From: Paenibacillus sp. PAMC 26794
GTDB taxonomy: Bacteria; Bacillota; Bacilli; Paenibacillales; Paenibacillaceae
Reading direction: 5' to 3'
DNA: 64,000 bases
NCBI RefSeq assembly: GCF_000316035.1
Contig: NZ_ANHX01000029.1
Location: 1 to 64,000 of the forward strand
The position numbers were made by a program, and so were the translations under genes. The notes under the pieces were generated by a model, which was not told the origin of the DNA, did not search any database, and saw only the letters and a program-made list of their open reading frames with translations. Each line of letters begins with the position of its first letter. Within the stretch, counting starts at the first letter, position 1. Positions 47,171 to 57,040 of the stretch are shown here, one piece after another.

Positions 47171-47307
47171 GTATTCGTCCTCCCAAATATTCCGAACATT
47201 AAACAACCCCACTAAGAAAATGTCTAAATTCGAATTTTTTTCTGTCGTCATTATAAATTTTAAAACATGACATCGTCAATACTTATGTAAGGTATTTTTT
47301 GAAGGTA

Positions 47308-47324
47308 TGTTAGATATACTCACA
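47308..47324. promoter_or_regulatory. GlnR/TnrA operator
   Basis: TGTTAGATATACTCACA fits the consensus TGTNA-N7-TNACA at all fixed positions. It starts just downstream of the -10 box, a repressing position. Confidence 0.75.
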
Positions 47325-47325
47325 T

Positions 47326-47354
47326 TTTATAAATAACCTAAATTCATATAACAA
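47326..47354 (-). promoter_or_regulatory. glnA promoter
   Basis: -35 TTGTTA (47349-47354), 17-base spacer, -10 TATAAA (47326-47331). Transcription would start inside the GlnR box. Confidence 0.65.
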
Positions 47355-47417
47355 CTAGTTTTATAAATATTTAACTGGTTTAATGCGGTAAAGCGACCCT
47401 TATTTTAACCTAAATAA

Positions 47418-47433
47418 TGTAAAAAACTTCACA
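47418..47433. promoter_or_regulatory. Near-match to a GlnR/TnrA box
   Basis: TGTAAAAAACTTCACA has both half-sites but a 6-base instead of 7-base centre. It lies about 65 bases upstream of the glnA -35. Weak candidate for an auxiliary site. Confidence 0.3.
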
Positions 47434-47491
47434 TCATAAATGTTTCTTATCACCATTGATTAATAAATACGTTCAAAACTGCAAAATATGC

Positions 47492-47550
47492 AAAAAACCG
47501 AGCATCTATCTGATTCCGTTGCAATGAACGAGATCAGAGGAGATGCCCGG
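47492..47550 (-). terminator. Terminator after aroF
   Basis: CCGGGCATCT pairs with AGATGCTCGG (one G-U) with an inner CTGAT/ATCAG, followed on minus by TTTTTTG. Confidence 0.75.
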
Positions 47551-47583
47551 ATGATGATCCAGACCTTGACTATGAAATTCTTA

Positions 47584-48648
47584 TTACACGCCTACACGTG
47601 CCGGGAAAAATTCTGCCGGTTGTTTGGCTGTACTGAATGATTTACCCACGATTGGTGCCAATTTCTCCAGATCCTGCAGCAGGTTGGCGAATTGGTCAGG
47701 GAACAAAGACTGCACACCATCTCCTGTCATGGAGTTATCCGGATCGGTATGCATTTCAATGATCAGGCCATTGGCACCCGCAGCAACGGAAGCTTTTGTC
47801 ATCGGTTCCACCAGTTCACGTCGTCCAGTACCATGGCTCGGGTCAGAAATAACCGGCAAATGGCTCAGAGACTGCAGAACAGGGATCGCTGACAGATCCA
47901 GCGTATTCCGTGTGTAGGATTCAAACGTACGAATACCACGTTCACACAGCATAACATTTGGGTTACCACCCGCAAGAATGTATTCAGCCGCATTCAACAA
48001 TTCATCGTATGTCGCACTGAAGCCACGTTTCAACAATACCGGTTTGCCACACTCGCCCAATTTGCGGAGCAGGTCAAAGTTCTGCATGTTACGTGTACCT
48101 ACTTGCAGAATATCTGCGTACTCGGCGCAAATATCCACATACTCAGGCGTCATGACTTCTGTAATGGTCAGCAGATCATGTTTCTTGCCTGCTTCCGCCA
48201 TCATGATCAATCCCTCTACGCCCGTTCCCTGGAAGCTGTAAGGACCCGTACGAGGCTTAAATGCTCCCCCACGTAACACTTGCCCACCAGCAGCTTTCAC
48301 AAGCCCGGCAATCTCATCAATCTGTGCAGCGGATTCAACCGCACATGGTCCGCCCATGACAACAAGTTCTTTTCCGCCGATATCTACACCTTTGATGGAG
48401 ATCACCGTATCTTCCGGATGGAAGTCGCGGCTTGCCAATTTGTAGGACTTCGAGATTTTAACGACATTCTCGACACCTTTCATTTGGCGAAGATGCTCTT
48501 GCATTTTAGGTTCAACTTTGCCAATCAAACCAATGATAGTACGATCCTCTCCGCGAGAGATATGCACCTGAAGCCCTTCTTTTTCAATGACTGTAACGAT
48601 ATCTTGAATCTGTTCCTCCGGAGTAGCTTTGCCTGCAATAACGATCAT
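47584..48648 (-). CDS. aroF: 3-deoxy-7-phosphoheptulonate synthase, type I-beta
   Basis: 354 residues from the ATG at 48648; an ATG four codons upstream touches its Shine-Dalgarno. The N-terminal ferredoxin-like regulatory domain (about 1-70) is followed by the barrel with GGPCAVES, RGGAFKPRTGPYSFQG, LLKRG and SDPSHGTGRR. First step of the shikimate pathway, from PEP and erythrose 4-phosphate. The regulatory domain suggests feedback control by an aromatic product. Confidence 0.94.
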   Translation of the reverse strand: MIVIAGKATPEEQIQDIVTVIEKEGLQVHISRGEDRTIIGLIGKVEPKMQEHLRQMKGVENVVKISKSYKLASRDFHPEDTVISIKGVDIGGKELVVMGGPCAVESAAQIDEIAGLVKAAGGQVLRGGAFKPRTGPYSFQGTGVEGLIMMAEAGKKHDLLTITEVMTPEYVDICAEYADILQVGTRNMQNFDLLRKLGECGKPVLLKRGFSATYDELLNAAEYILAGGNPNVMLCERGIRTFESYTRNTLDLSAIPVLQSLSHLPVISDPSHGTGRRELVEPMTKASVAAGANGLIIEMHTDPDNSMTGDGVQSLFPDQFANLLQDLEKLAPIVGKSFSTAKQPAEFFPARVGV

Positions 48649-48769
48649 ATTAAATCCCATCCTTCCTTGTATGAGAGCACAATAATTTCTTAACGTGCGT
48701 CTGATTAAATATAAAAACTCTGTCGCGCTTAAACGCTTGTTCGCTTTTAAGCTTTTATCCGTTAAAGTG

Positions 48770-48798
48770 AATATACCATAGTTATCTTATTGCGTCAA
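48770..48798 (-). promoter_or_regulatory. aroF promoter
   Basis: -35 TTGACG (48793-48798), 17-base spacer, -10 TATATT (48770-48775). The leader is about 115 bases and contains a GCTTAAA/TTTAAGC inverted repeat but no recognisable riboswitch. Confidence 0.7.
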
Positions 48799-48825
48799 GG
48801 TACACATTCCTTATCCATATACAAA

Positions 48826-48876
48826 AAGAATCCTGCTCCACAGGCTCCGACATTCGGATCTGCGTAACAGGATTCT
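48826..48876 (-). terminator. Terminator after ispH
   Basis: AAGAATCCTG/CAGGATTCTT outer stem around a 32-base interior, followed on minus by TTTGTATA. The interior pairs weakly. Confidence 0.65.
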
Positions 48877-48938
48877 TCTCATTCACATCTCGTTTGCAAT
48901 TCACATACACTTAGACTTACTTTTACATTTCCTTTGCC

Positions 48939-49892
48939 CTACGGTGTACGTGTTTTTTCTCGAACTGGAGGCAGCAGTTTGCTCATGTTCACGGTACGTT
49001 TGATCTCCCACGTCTCCGGCTTGTCATGTTCATACTGCTCCAGGTAAAGGATGACTTCCTTCGTGATCGGTGTTGGTGTTGATGCACCCGAAGTAACCGC
49101 CACCTTATTAACACCTTTCAGCCATTCTTGCTGAATCTCGGAGACATCGGATACACGGTAGGCCGTAACCCCGGCGATCTCCTCCGACACTTGTGCCAGA
49201 CGGTTAGAGTTATTGCTGCGAGGATCACCCACCACGATAACCAGATCAGACTGCCCCGCCTGTTCAGCGACAGCTTCCTGACGCACTTGAGTTGCGAGGC
49301 AAATCTCATTATGAATCTCTGCGCCCGGGAATTTCTCCAGCAGACGGCTCATAATATGTTTGATATCCCACTGGCTCATCGTTGTCTGATTCGTAATAAG
49401 GATTTTGCCTGAAGGTACGTTCAGTTCTTCGATCTCTTCTTCCTTCTCGATCAGATGAACGAGATCTGGTGCAACGCCTACGGCACCTTCTGGTTCAGGG
49501 TGATTCTTTTTGCCGATATAGATGATCTGATAACCCTCTGCCGTCTTCTCCCGAATGAGATCATGGGTCTTGGTGACATCAGGGCATGTTGCATCCACTG
49601 TTGTCAACCCTTTGTCCCGTGCCAACTTGCGCACTTCAGGAGATACACCATGAGCTGTGAAAATAATCGTGCCACTCTCCACTTGGCTCAAAATATCCAT
49701 CCGGTTCGGACCATCCAATGTAATAATACCTTCATCTTCAAAGGAATCCGTCACATGTTGGTTATGCACAATCATACCCAATATATAAATAGGTCGTGGT
49801 AAATCCAGATTGCGTGCCGCTTGACGCGCGAGCACCATCGCATCCACAACGCCGTAACAATATCCCCGCGGCGAAATTCGCAGTACTTCCAC
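48939..49892 (-). CDS. ispH: 4-hydroxy-3-methylbut-2-enyl diphosphate reductase
   Basis: 317 residues from a GTG at 49892 (GGTGG upstream); a frame from 50021 would overlap the kinase gene. The [4Fe-4S] cysteines are in [15 protein letters not shown] and NEICLATQ. The conserved TSGASTP is at the C-terminus. Last step of the MEP isoprenoid pathway, giving IPP and DMAPP. Confidence 0.94.
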   Translation of the reverse strand: MEVLRISPRGYCYGVVDAMVLARQAARNLDLPRPIYILGMIVHNQHVTDSFEDEGIITLDGPNRMDILSQVESGTIIFTAHGVSPEVRKLARDKGLTTVDATCPDVTKTHDLIREKTAEGYQIIYIGKKNHPEPEGAVGVAPDLVHLIEKEEEIEELNVPSGKILITNQTTMSQWDIKHIMSRLLEKFPGAEIHNEICLATQVRQEAVAEQAGQSDLVIVVGDPRSNNSNRLAQVSEEIAGVTAYRVSDVSEIQQEWLKGVNKVAVTSGASTPTPITKEVILYLEQYEHDKPETWEIKRTVNMSKLLPPVREKTRTP

Positions 49893-49959
49893 TTGGTTGC
49901 CACCCGCTTTCTTTCTCGGCAACGTTGCCGATGTAATTGCAGTCCTGTCTATTATACCT

Positions 49960-51420
49960 TTATTCGATAGGCGGAGCAAAGACAACCGGCAACCAGATAA
50001 TAAAGGTGGTTCCTTCTCCACGTCTGGTCACAACCTCAACCGATCCATGGTGTTCCTCAATAATCCACTTCGCAATCGAAAGTCCCAGACCTATGCCCGG
50101 TGTAGCCCCGCGTGATTCATCTGCCCGATAGAAACGGTCAAAGATAAACGGCACTTCGTCCCGATCCATCCCAATACCGGTGTCGCTGATGCGTAGTCCC
50201 ACCTGACCTTTGTATAATACAGCATCCAGCGTCACAGAGCCTTCAGGTGTGTATTTAAACGCATTTTCGATGAAAATAAACAACATCTGTTGCAGATAGT
50301 CCTTGCTACCGTTCACATAAATGCCATTAAGGATGGAAAAATCTCCTGGAAGCCAGTCTGCCTGACGATCCAGAAATTGTGCTCTACGTGCCACTTCCTG
50401 TACGAGAATCTGCAGCGGGGTCGGATTCAGTTCAATTTTCTGACCCGTATCCGCTCTCGCCAGCGATAACATGTCACTGATCAACCTGCTCATGCGTTTG
50501 CCTTCATCGGCCATGTCCTCCAGCGCCTCGACGGACATCTGTCTGACCGTTTCTTCATCCAGATTCGGTCGGTCGGTTCCCTCCTGATCCCATAACTTCT
50601 TCAGGAAGTCTACGTTCCCGCGAATGGTGGTCAGCGGTGTACGCAGTTCATGCGATGCATCGGATACAAAGCGGCGCTGGGCAGCATTCGTCTCCTCCAA
50701 ACCGCGGAATGACAATTCTGTACGTTCAAGCATATTATTAACCGTTTCAATCAGACGCCCGATCTCATCCTTAGGCCCCGCATATTGAATACGTACACTT
50801 AAGTCATCTCCCGATTGAATCTGATTCGCAGCATCAATGACATTCACGAGTGGACGCATCGACTTGCGGGCCAGAACAAGACCTGAGGTTATAGCCAATG
50901 CCATAGCCACCAGCCAACCAAAGACCAGAATATTAAGCAACGCCTCCAGCAAGCGCTCCTGTGAACTTACATTGGCCCCTACCTGAAGTATTCCACGTAC
51001 CTCATTGGTACCCTGAAGAGAAAGGGGAAGCTGATTCACCAGAAACGGCGTACCATCCACATAGATTTTGGATATCCCTCGGTCTTTAAGTATCTCATTG
51101 GCTTTTAATACCGGAAACTGAATCCCTAATTTCTCCATATTACCGGAAATTCTGCCTGAACGACTCTGATAATCCCAGAGTTGAATATAGATTTGCGCCT
51201 CCTGAAGCTGGCTCTCTGTAAATGGGTCCAGATCCAATGACTGCGAAAGAGGATTAACGCCAATCTGCTCCGTAATCCGGGTACTCTTCACCTTCAATTG
51301 CTGTTCGACTTCCTGATAGGAGTTAAAATAAACAAAGGCATAGATTACAACGCCCCAAAAGATAAGAACAGCCGCCAAAATGCCAGAATACCATGCGGTT
51401 AGTCTTAACCGGATGGACAT
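49960..51420 (-). CDS. Sensor histidine kinase (CssS/ArlS-like)
   Basis: 486 residues from the ATG at 51420, just after the regulator stop (AGGTGAC upstream; a GTG at 51432 is possible). Membrane helix about 10-32, extracytoplasmic domain of about 130 residues, second helix about 162-185, HAMP, then the H-box [16 protein letters not shown] (His about 260), N-box FIENAFKYT and G-boxes DTGIGM and GIGLGLS. Partner of the adjacent OmpR-type regulator. Proximity of htrA suggests secretion-stress sensing as in CssRS (inference). Confidence 0.9.
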   Translation of the reverse strand: MSIRLRLTAWYSGILAAVLIFWGVVIYAFVYFNSYQEVEQQLKVKSTRITEQIGVNPLSQSLDLDPFTESQLQEAQIYIQLWDYQSRSGRISGNMEKLGIQFPVLKANEILKDRGISKIYVDGTPFLVNQLPLSLQGTNEVRGILQVGANVSSQERLLEALLNILVFGWLVAMALAITSGLVLARKSMRPLVNVIDAANQIQSGDDLSVRIQYAGPKDEIGRLIETVNNMLERTELSFRGLEETNAAQRRFVSDASHELRTPLTTIRGNVDFLKKLWDQEGTDRPNLDEETVRQMSVEALEDMADEGKRMSRLISDMLSLARADTGQKIELNPTPLQILVQEVARRAQFLDRQADWLPGDFSILNGIYVNGSKDYLQQMLFIFIENAFKYTPEGSVTLDAVLYKGQVGLRISDTGIGMDRDEVPFIFDRFYRADESRGATPGIGLGLSIAKWIIEEHHGSVEVVTRRGEGTTFIIWLPVVFAPPIE

Positions 51421-51421
51421 A

Positions 51422-52111
51422 TCAGGAGTCACCTCTCAGAATATAGCCGGCTCCCCGGATGGTCTGGATTAGACGCTTGCCACCGTATTCTTCGGTCTTC
51501 TGTCTGAGCATGGCAATGTACACTTCAAGCACATTAGACTCACCGCTGTAATCATAACCCCAGATTTTATCCATAATCAGATCACGGGAAAGTACCCGTC
51601 TTGGATTTTGCATGAACAGATTCAACAGTTCGAATTCTTTGGCAGTCAGCTCCAGACGTTGCCCATCTCGCAATACTTCACGTGAGTCATTGTCCAAAAT
51701 GATATCTTCATACATTAAGCGGTTGTCCGGCGTACCCGCACTATCTAACTTGCGGCGCAACAATGCACGGACACGTGCCAATAATTCTTCCAGCGCAAAA
51801 GGTTTTACAAGGTAGTCATCGGCTCCTGTGTCCAGTCCGGTCACCCGGCTCTGTACTTCATCCTTGGCCGTCAGCATCAGCACAGGCACTTTGCTGCCTG
51901 CTTCTCTCAATCTGCGACATACCTCAAATCCGTCAATCTGCGGCATCATCACATCCAGCACAACGATGTCCGGCTCCTTGTCCATCAGTTTGCTGAGGCC
52001 TTCGGCTCCATTGGAAGCCGTCTGTACCTCATATCCTTCAAAAGCCAGCCCCCGGCGGAGCATGGATACAATTTTTTCGTCATCATCCACAATCAAAATA
52101 GTTGAGCGCAT
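51422..52111 (-). CDS. OmpR-type response regulator (CssR/ArlR-like)
   Basis: 229 residues. The receiver domain has DDDEKI, phospho-Asp in DIVVLDVMMP (about 53) and Lys in VKPF. The winged-helix output is at about 130-228 (ELTAKEFELLNLFMQNP...YDYSGESNVLEVYIAMLRQK). Cotranscribed with the kinase gene (nearly overlapping) and downstream of htrA, with a terminator between. Confidence 0.93.
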   Translation of the reverse strand: MRSTILIVDDDEKIVSMLRRGLAFEGYEVQTASNGAEGLSKLMDKEPDIVVLDVMMPQIDGFEVCRRLREAGSKVPVLMLTAKDEVQSRVTGLDTGADDYLVKPFALEELLARVRALLRRKLDSAGTPDNRLMYEDIILDNDSREVLRDGQRLELTAKEFELLNLFMQNPRRVLSRDLIMDKIWGYDYSGESNVLEVYIAMLRQKTEEYGGKRLIQTIRGAGYILRGDS

Positions 52112-52238
52112 GGTGGTCTTTCTCCTTTATCCTAACGTTTTATCCCATTGTAACAGGCAGAAGCACAATCTGCATCTTCAAGTAGGCGTCTCCAATCCGT
52201 CCTGGTACATTGTAACCTTGCTCCATCAGGGCAAAAAG

Positions 52239-52266
52239 AACGGAAGGGCCTTCAAACCCTTCCGTT
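52239..52266 (-). terminator. Terminator after htrA
   Basis: AACGGAAGGG/CCCTTCCGTT, perfect 10-bp stem, 8-base loop, followed on minus by CTTTTTG. Confidence 0.9.
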
Positions 52267-52287
52267 CTGTTAATCCTTACCCGATAT

Positions 52288-53955
52288 TTATGGTTGCTGC
52301 TGTTGTGTATCTGTGGTTTGTGAAGTATCAAAATCATTTTTGTTGCCGATTTTGATTTTCAGATCCATTTTCTTACCGTCACGCACCACGTTTAATGTCA
52401 CTTCACTGCCGATTTCCTGTTTCTTGATAAAATCAATCAGATCTTGACTTGTCGCATAAGGCGTACCGTTGGCACCTGTGATGATGTCATATGCACGAAG
52501 ATCTGCTTGGTAAGCCGGTGATTGGAAGATCGTGCTGGCTACAACTGAACCTTCGGTAACGTCTGTTCCCATTTGTTTAGCAACTTCAGGCGTGAGAGCC
52601 ATCAGAGACGCACCGATAAAGGGTACTGGCTCTTTGGGAACTTCTTTGTTTTCTTTAAGATATTTAACGGCTTCAGAGATGACGCTCGACGGGATTGCAA
52701 AACCAATTCCCTGTGCATCTGCGCTTACTGCAACGTTCATTCCGATAACTTCCCCATTCAGGTTAAGCAACGGACCACCGGAGTTACCCGGATTAATCGA
52801 AGCATCTGTTTGCAGCAAATGGCTGTACTCACGTGTTTTTCCTGTTTCTTCATCTGGAATGCTGATCGTACGTTCTTTGGCACTCAGTACACCTGCTGTA
52901 ACCGTGTGTTCGAACCCTTCAGGGTTACCGATAGCTACAAGCCACTCACCGACTTGAGTACTATTGGAATCACCCAGTGGAGCTACAGGGAACGCATCGT
53001 CACCACTATTTTTCTCAATTTTCAATACAGCCAAATCCAGATCAAAGCTGCTTCCCAGCAGTTTAGCTTCATAAGGCTTGCTGTTGTTCTCCAGGGTTAC
53101 CTGGATTACGTCCGCACCCTGAACTACGTGTTGATTCGTCAGGATATATCCTTCTTTGTCAAAAATGAATCCGGAACCAATGCCTAGTGGTACCAACTGA
53201 TTACTGCCTTGCTGTTGTTGCTGGCTCTGGCCTTGATTGCCTTCCATTCCGCCCCCATTACCGAAGAAGTATTGGTACAACGGATCACTTGTATTCGATC
53301 CACCCTGACCCGCACCTGTACGCGAGGACTGCTTCGCGAGTGTTTCGATTTTGACGACAGCCGGACTTGTACTTGTTACAACGGAAGACACATCTTCTTT
53401 GCCTGTTGGCAGTAACGACGCTGTGACATTGTTGCCTCCGCCTGTGTTTGTGGATGCTTCCTGTCCTGAACTTTGATTGTCCGTGTTCGTAAGTGCCGTC
53501 TCCGGTGTGAACATGTTTGTTCTGTCAGCTGTGTACATGAGAACGGTGATGACCAACATACCGGCAATAAAGGAAAATAGAAGTGATCTTACGGAAGAAC
53601 GCGGCTTGCGGTTATTATAGTTCCAGTTGCCTTTGCCGCCATTCCCTTGATCTCCACCGTTACCTGAGCCGTTTCCGCCGCCTCCTGATGATCTTTTCGC
53701 TTGTTCGGATGATTCACTATTATAGTAAGTAGGTACGGGTCTCACCGGATCAGGTTTTGTAATCTCTACATTTCCTTCTTCACGCTGATTATTGCTTCCC
53801 ATGTGATTTGCTGTATCTTCCTGATTCACGGACTGAAAAGGTCCATAAGAATAATAATAGGAGGATTCGTCCGTTCCGGAAGAATTGCGATTCTCCGTTT
53901 GTTTGGTTTCGTTTTCCTCGTCTTGACGGTTCGATCTATAGTTGCGTTCGTCCAT
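52288..53955 (-). CDS. htrA: HtrA/DegP-like membrane serine protease
   Basis: 555 residues. The long cytosolic N-terminus (about 1-125) is low-complexity and Gly/Asn-rich. One membrane helix (about 128-146) follows. The trypsin-like domain has catalytic His in TNQHVV, Asp in DLDLAVLKI and Ser in GNSGGPLL. A PDZ domain is at about 440-540, with a Gln-rich tail. It degrades misfolded proteins at the outer membrane face. Genes for a CssRS-like system lie just downstream. Confidence 0.93.
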   Translation of the reverse strand: MDERNYRSNRQDEENETKQTENRNSSGTDESSYYYSYGPFQSVNQEDTANHMGSNNQREEGNVEITKPDPVRPVPTYYNSESSEQAKRSSGGGGNGSGNGGDQGNGGKGNWNYNNRKPRSSVRSLLFSFIAGMLVITVLMYTADRTNMFTPETALTNTDNQSSGQEASTNTGGGNNVTASLLPTGKEDVSSVVTSTSPAVVKIETLAKQSSRTGAGQGGSNTSDPLYQYFFGNGGGMEGNQGQSQQQQQGSNQLVPLGIGSGFIFDKEGYILTNQHVVQGADVIQVTLENNSKPYEAKLLGSSFDLDLAVLKIEKNSGDDAFPVAPLGDSNSTQVGEWLVAIGNPEGFEHTVTAGVLSAKERTISIPDEETGKTREYSHLLQTDASINPGNSGGPLLNLNGEVIGMNVAVSADAQGIGFAIPSSVISEAVKYLKENKEVPKEPVPFIGASLMALTPEVAKQMGTDVTEGSVVASTIFQSPAYQADLRAYDIITGANGTPYATSQDLIDFIKKQEIGSEVTLNVVRDGKKMDLKIKIGNKNDFDTSQTTDTQQQQP

Positions 53956-54103
53956 GCCTCTCTACCTCCCAATCTCTTATTCCCAAGAGATATTCTTTAA
54001 CTGTCCTTATTTTGTACTTTAAACCTTAACCGTACCTTAAAAACAATTAAAAAGGAGATAAAAGCACGTAAGAATAGACTCTTTTCCCCGTCATGACAGC
54101 ATT

Positions 54104-54766
54104 TTACCCTTTCGTTTTCACCCAACCCTGACGATGCGCATAGATGGCCAATTGTGTACGATCGTCCATCTCACATTTCATCAGCAGGTTGCTCACATGT
54201 GTTTTGACGGTTTTGATACTGATATGTAATTCTTCTCCAATGTCTTTGTTGGTCTTTCCCTCTGCAATAAGCAGCAGCACTTCCTTCTCCCGTTCAGTCA
54301 GACCCGATTCACTCTCTCTCGCTGTACGTTGTCTGATTCCCCGGGTTAACGCCTGCGACACATCACCTGTCATAACAGGCATGCCTCTATAGGCCCCTTG
54401 CAGAGCATAGATCAGTTCTTCAGCAGAGACTGTCTTCAGTACATAACTTACCGCACCCGCTTCAATCGCTTGCACAACCAGATCATCCTCCAGGAAACTG
54501 GTGAGCATCACAATTTTCATCCCTGGAAATTCAGTCATGATGGCTTTTGTTGCTTCAGCGCCATTCATTACAGGCATCATCAGATCCATTAGAATCAGGT
54601 CCGGCATTTCACTATCATTTAACTTACGCAACTGATCAAGCGCATCCTGCCCGTGGCCCGCTTCTCCCATCACATGAAAAGTAGGTTCCAGCATCAGATA
54701 TGTTTTCAACCCCATGCGCACCATATCATGGTCATCCACAATCATCACGTTTACTTTACCACTCAT
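54104..54766 (-). CDS. liaR: LiaR-like response regulator
   Basis: 220 residues, NarL type. Receiver with phospho-Asp in DLILMDLMMPVMNG (about 59) and a LuxR helix-turn-helix (LTEREKEVLLLIAEGKTNKDIGEELHISIKTVKTHVSNLL). Third gene of the liaF-liaS-liaR operon, which responds to lipid II-binding antibiotics in Bacillus. Confidence 0.9.
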   Translation of the reverse strand: MSGKVNVMIVDDHDMVRMGLKTYLMLEPTFHVMGEAGHGQDALDQLRKLNDSEMPDLILMDLMMPVMNGAEATKAIMTEFPGMKIVMLTSFLEDDLVVQAIEAGAVSYVLKTVSAEELIYALQGAYRGMPVMTGDVSQALTRGIRQRTARESESGLTEREKEVLLLIAEGKTNKDIGEELHISIKTVKTHVSNLLMKCEMDDRTQLAIYAHRQGWVKTKG

Positions 54767-54784
54767 TCCGTCTCCCCCTCTGGT

Positions 54785-55810
54785 TCACTCCGAAACGTTC
54801 GGGAATTTCGGGATCAATACCCGTACCGTCGTTCCCGCTCCCGGTTTCGATATAATCTGAACTTGCCCCCCAAGCTTCTCCGCCCGTTCACGCATGGTAG
54901 ATAACCCGTATGAACCCGGACGCTCCGCTTGCTGCAAAAATCCCTGGCCATCATCGCTGATGCTCATGCTGATCTGATGTTCACTCTCCCGTATGGACAG
55001 ACTAACCACCCCTGCCTCTGCATGCTTCACGACATTGGCAACCGCCTCCTGAATAACAAGAAACAGCTGGTGCTCAATGGCATCCGAGATTCCGCCATCC
55101 AGTTCCAGCTCTTTCACACCTTTAAGACCATTCTGCCTGCAATAATCAGGAAACCAACTATCCAGTGCTGCGGTGAGGTCACGCCCTTCCAGCTCCACCG
55201 GTCGAAGTTGGGCAATAAGTCCTCGCATCTGACGCTGTGCAATATGTGACATCTGGATCAACTGGTCCAGTACTTTACCACCATGTTCAGGATTCATCTC
55301 CAGCAGACGAGGTAAGGACGAAGCCGACATATGCATGGCAAACAGCTGCTGGCTAACCGTGTCATGGAGGTCCCTTGCCATTCGTTTGCGCTCTTCAAGC
55401 ACAGCCCGCTCCGAGGCTTGCTCCTTCTCAATGACTTCCTGCTCACCGAGGCGCTGAAGCAGTCTCATCTTTTTCTCAATCGAATCCATCATGACATTGA
55501 ACTCCTGATAGACACGACCAAACGAAGCGTCATCCGCTTCAGGCATGCGCACCGCCAGATTACCCTTGGACACTTTCAACATGTTGAGATCAAGCAGGTC
55601 GATCTTGCGCTGAAGCCGTAATGCAGCGATATATCCGGTGATAACCGTGGCCAGCACAACAACGGCAACATAGGTCCATGCCCGCTGACGACCAGCCCCC
55701 ATCAACACCTCTCCATACAATAGATAGAATCCGCCCAGCGTAATCAGACCAGTTAGCGCAAAATACATCATCAGTTCCCATTTATTGGCCTTGACAATTG
55801 TTCGAATCAT
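54785..55810 (-). CDS. liaS: LiaS-like sensor histidine kinase
   Basis: 341 residues. Two membrane helices (about 13-32 and 43-62) with a very short external loop, typical of intramembrane-sensing kinases. HAMP-like linker, HisKA_3 with RMARDLHDTVSQQLFAMHMS (His about 148) and an HATPase domain ending SYGLSTMRERAEKLGG. It starts 3 bases after liaF, so it is coupled. LiaF normally restrains it. Confidence 0.9.
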   Translation of the reverse strand: MIRTIVKANKWELMMYFALTGLITLGGFYLLYGEVLMGAGRQRAWTYVAVVVLATVITGYIAALRLQRKIDLLDLNMLKVSKGNLAVRMPEADDASFGRVYQEFNVMMDSIEKKMRLLQRLGEQEVIEKEQASERAVLEERKRMARDLHDTVSQQLFAMHMSASSLPRLLEMNPEHGGKVLDQLIQMSHIAQRQMRGLIAQLRPVELEGRDLTAALDSWFPDYCRQNGLKGVKELELDGGISDAIEHQLFLVIQEAVANVVKHAEAGVVSLSIRESEHQISMSISDDGQGFLQQAERPGSYGLSTMRERAEKLGGQVQIISKPGAGTTVRVLIPKFPNVSE

Positions 55811-55813
55811 GCG

Positions 55814-56842
55814 TTAACCCACCTTATTCACTTTGACGTCTCCGATAAACACACTTACAATAATCCGTACCTTTTTGCTTGCTTCATGGTAATGGGCAGT
55901 TTCAGCCTGGGCACTACTCAGGAATCCGCCGCGTTTCTGGTTCAACAATGACATGTCTCCAATGAATGAATTCGTCGTCACCGTCACACCCAGATCCATA
56001 TCCTCTGGTACAAATACTTTCACATCACCAATAAATGAAGAAATGACTATCTTTGTCTCACCGTAAGGAATCTGTGCTTTGGTCAAATCAATTACGGTAT
56101 CTCCGATAAAAGCCGAGATGTTCATTGGTTTTAACGAGAACACTTCCTGCCCCATGTACAGATCACCGATGAACGCCGATTTGTTAATGGTATTGCCACT
56201 GCCATAATCCCCATAACCATTTCCGTAGCCATCATCATAATGTTCTCCATATCCGGTATCGTTAGAGTTATACGATTGATGTTTCTTCTTATACTGTTGC
56301 CCTTGTGAGGATGAATCCGTTGATCCTGTGAAATGAGGGCCATGTGCATCGTTCTTCTGTTCCTGTTTTGGTTTACCAAATGTTTTCTCGAATTGTTCGT
56401 CAAACGACGACGGCATCTCCAGATCCTCCGGAGCCAACGGTTTATAAGGTTGCTCAGGTGCTGGAGGCGGCTGCATCTTGTCATGATGTTTCCGATCACG
56501 ACGTCGTGGCCCAATCAGTACAAATAATCCTCCGCCAATCAGCATAACTGGAATCAGATAACGAATGAACTCCCCCATGGAGTGATCAATCCATCCCAGG
56601 TTACGGGCAAGAAAGTAACCACCGATCGCCAGTACAATTACCGGTCCAATAAAGGCGTAATCCCCGTTGCGACGAATCTCGGAGATTCCTTTGACCCCCC
56701 ACCAGATTAGAAATAACGGCCAATATGTTCTGAAAATATATCCTACATCAATGTCATATCCCAATTGTCTGAACAAGATCATCGCACCAATAGCAATAAG
56801 AGGTATGCCAACCCACCAGCGGTCACGCGTCGATCGTTTCAT
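55814..56842 (-). CDS. liaF: LiaF-like negative regulator with FIGD repeats
   Basis: 342 residues. Four N-terminal membrane helices (about 10-100), then a charged and low-complexity linker (about 110-215, rich in His, Gln, Tyr and Gly). The C-terminal domain has five [SA]xFIGD motifs (SAFIGDLY, SAFIGDTV, SSFIGDVK, NSFIGDMS, SVFIGDVK) spaced about 23-30 residues apart, one per turn of a beta-helix. LiaF inhibits LiaS in the absence of cell-envelope stress. First gene of the operon. Confidence 0.9.
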   Translation of the reverse strand: MKRSTRDRWWVGIPLIAIGAMILFRQLGYDIDVGYIFRTYWPLFLIWWGVKGISEIRRNGDYAFIGPVIVLAIGGYFLARNLGWIDHSMGEFIRYLIPVMLIGGGLFVLIGPRRRDRKHHDKMQPPPAPEQPYKPLAPEDLEMPSSFDEQFEKTFGKPKQEQKNDAHGPHFTGSTDSSSQGQQYKKKHQSYNSNDTGYGEHYDDGYGNGYGDYGSGNTINKSAFIGDLYMGQEVFSLKPMNISAFIGDTVIDLTKAQIPYGETKIVISSFIGDVKVFVPEDMDLGVTVTTNSFIGDMSLLNQKRGGFLSSAQAETAHYHEASKKVRIIVSVFIGDVKVNKVG

Positions 56843-56983
56843 CGCTCATGTCTCCTTTGTCTGTATTATGTATCCAGTGTAACTCAGACAAGACAATGAG
56901 AACAGCGGCGGCAGATGGAAGTCATCTCGGTCTTGAGACTGAGATAGGAGGATATTAATGTAAAAATACTCACATATTTAAAA

Positions 56984-57009
56984 CACCCCGGAGCTGCTGC
57001 TCCAGGGTG
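56984..57009 (-). terminator. Terminator after the SASP gene
   Basis: CACCCCGGAGC/GCTCCAGGGTG with a single mismatch and 4-base loop, then TTTT on minus. Confidence 0.75.
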
Positions 57010-57040
57010 CTGAATCATCATTTAATTAACGAATCTTCAA

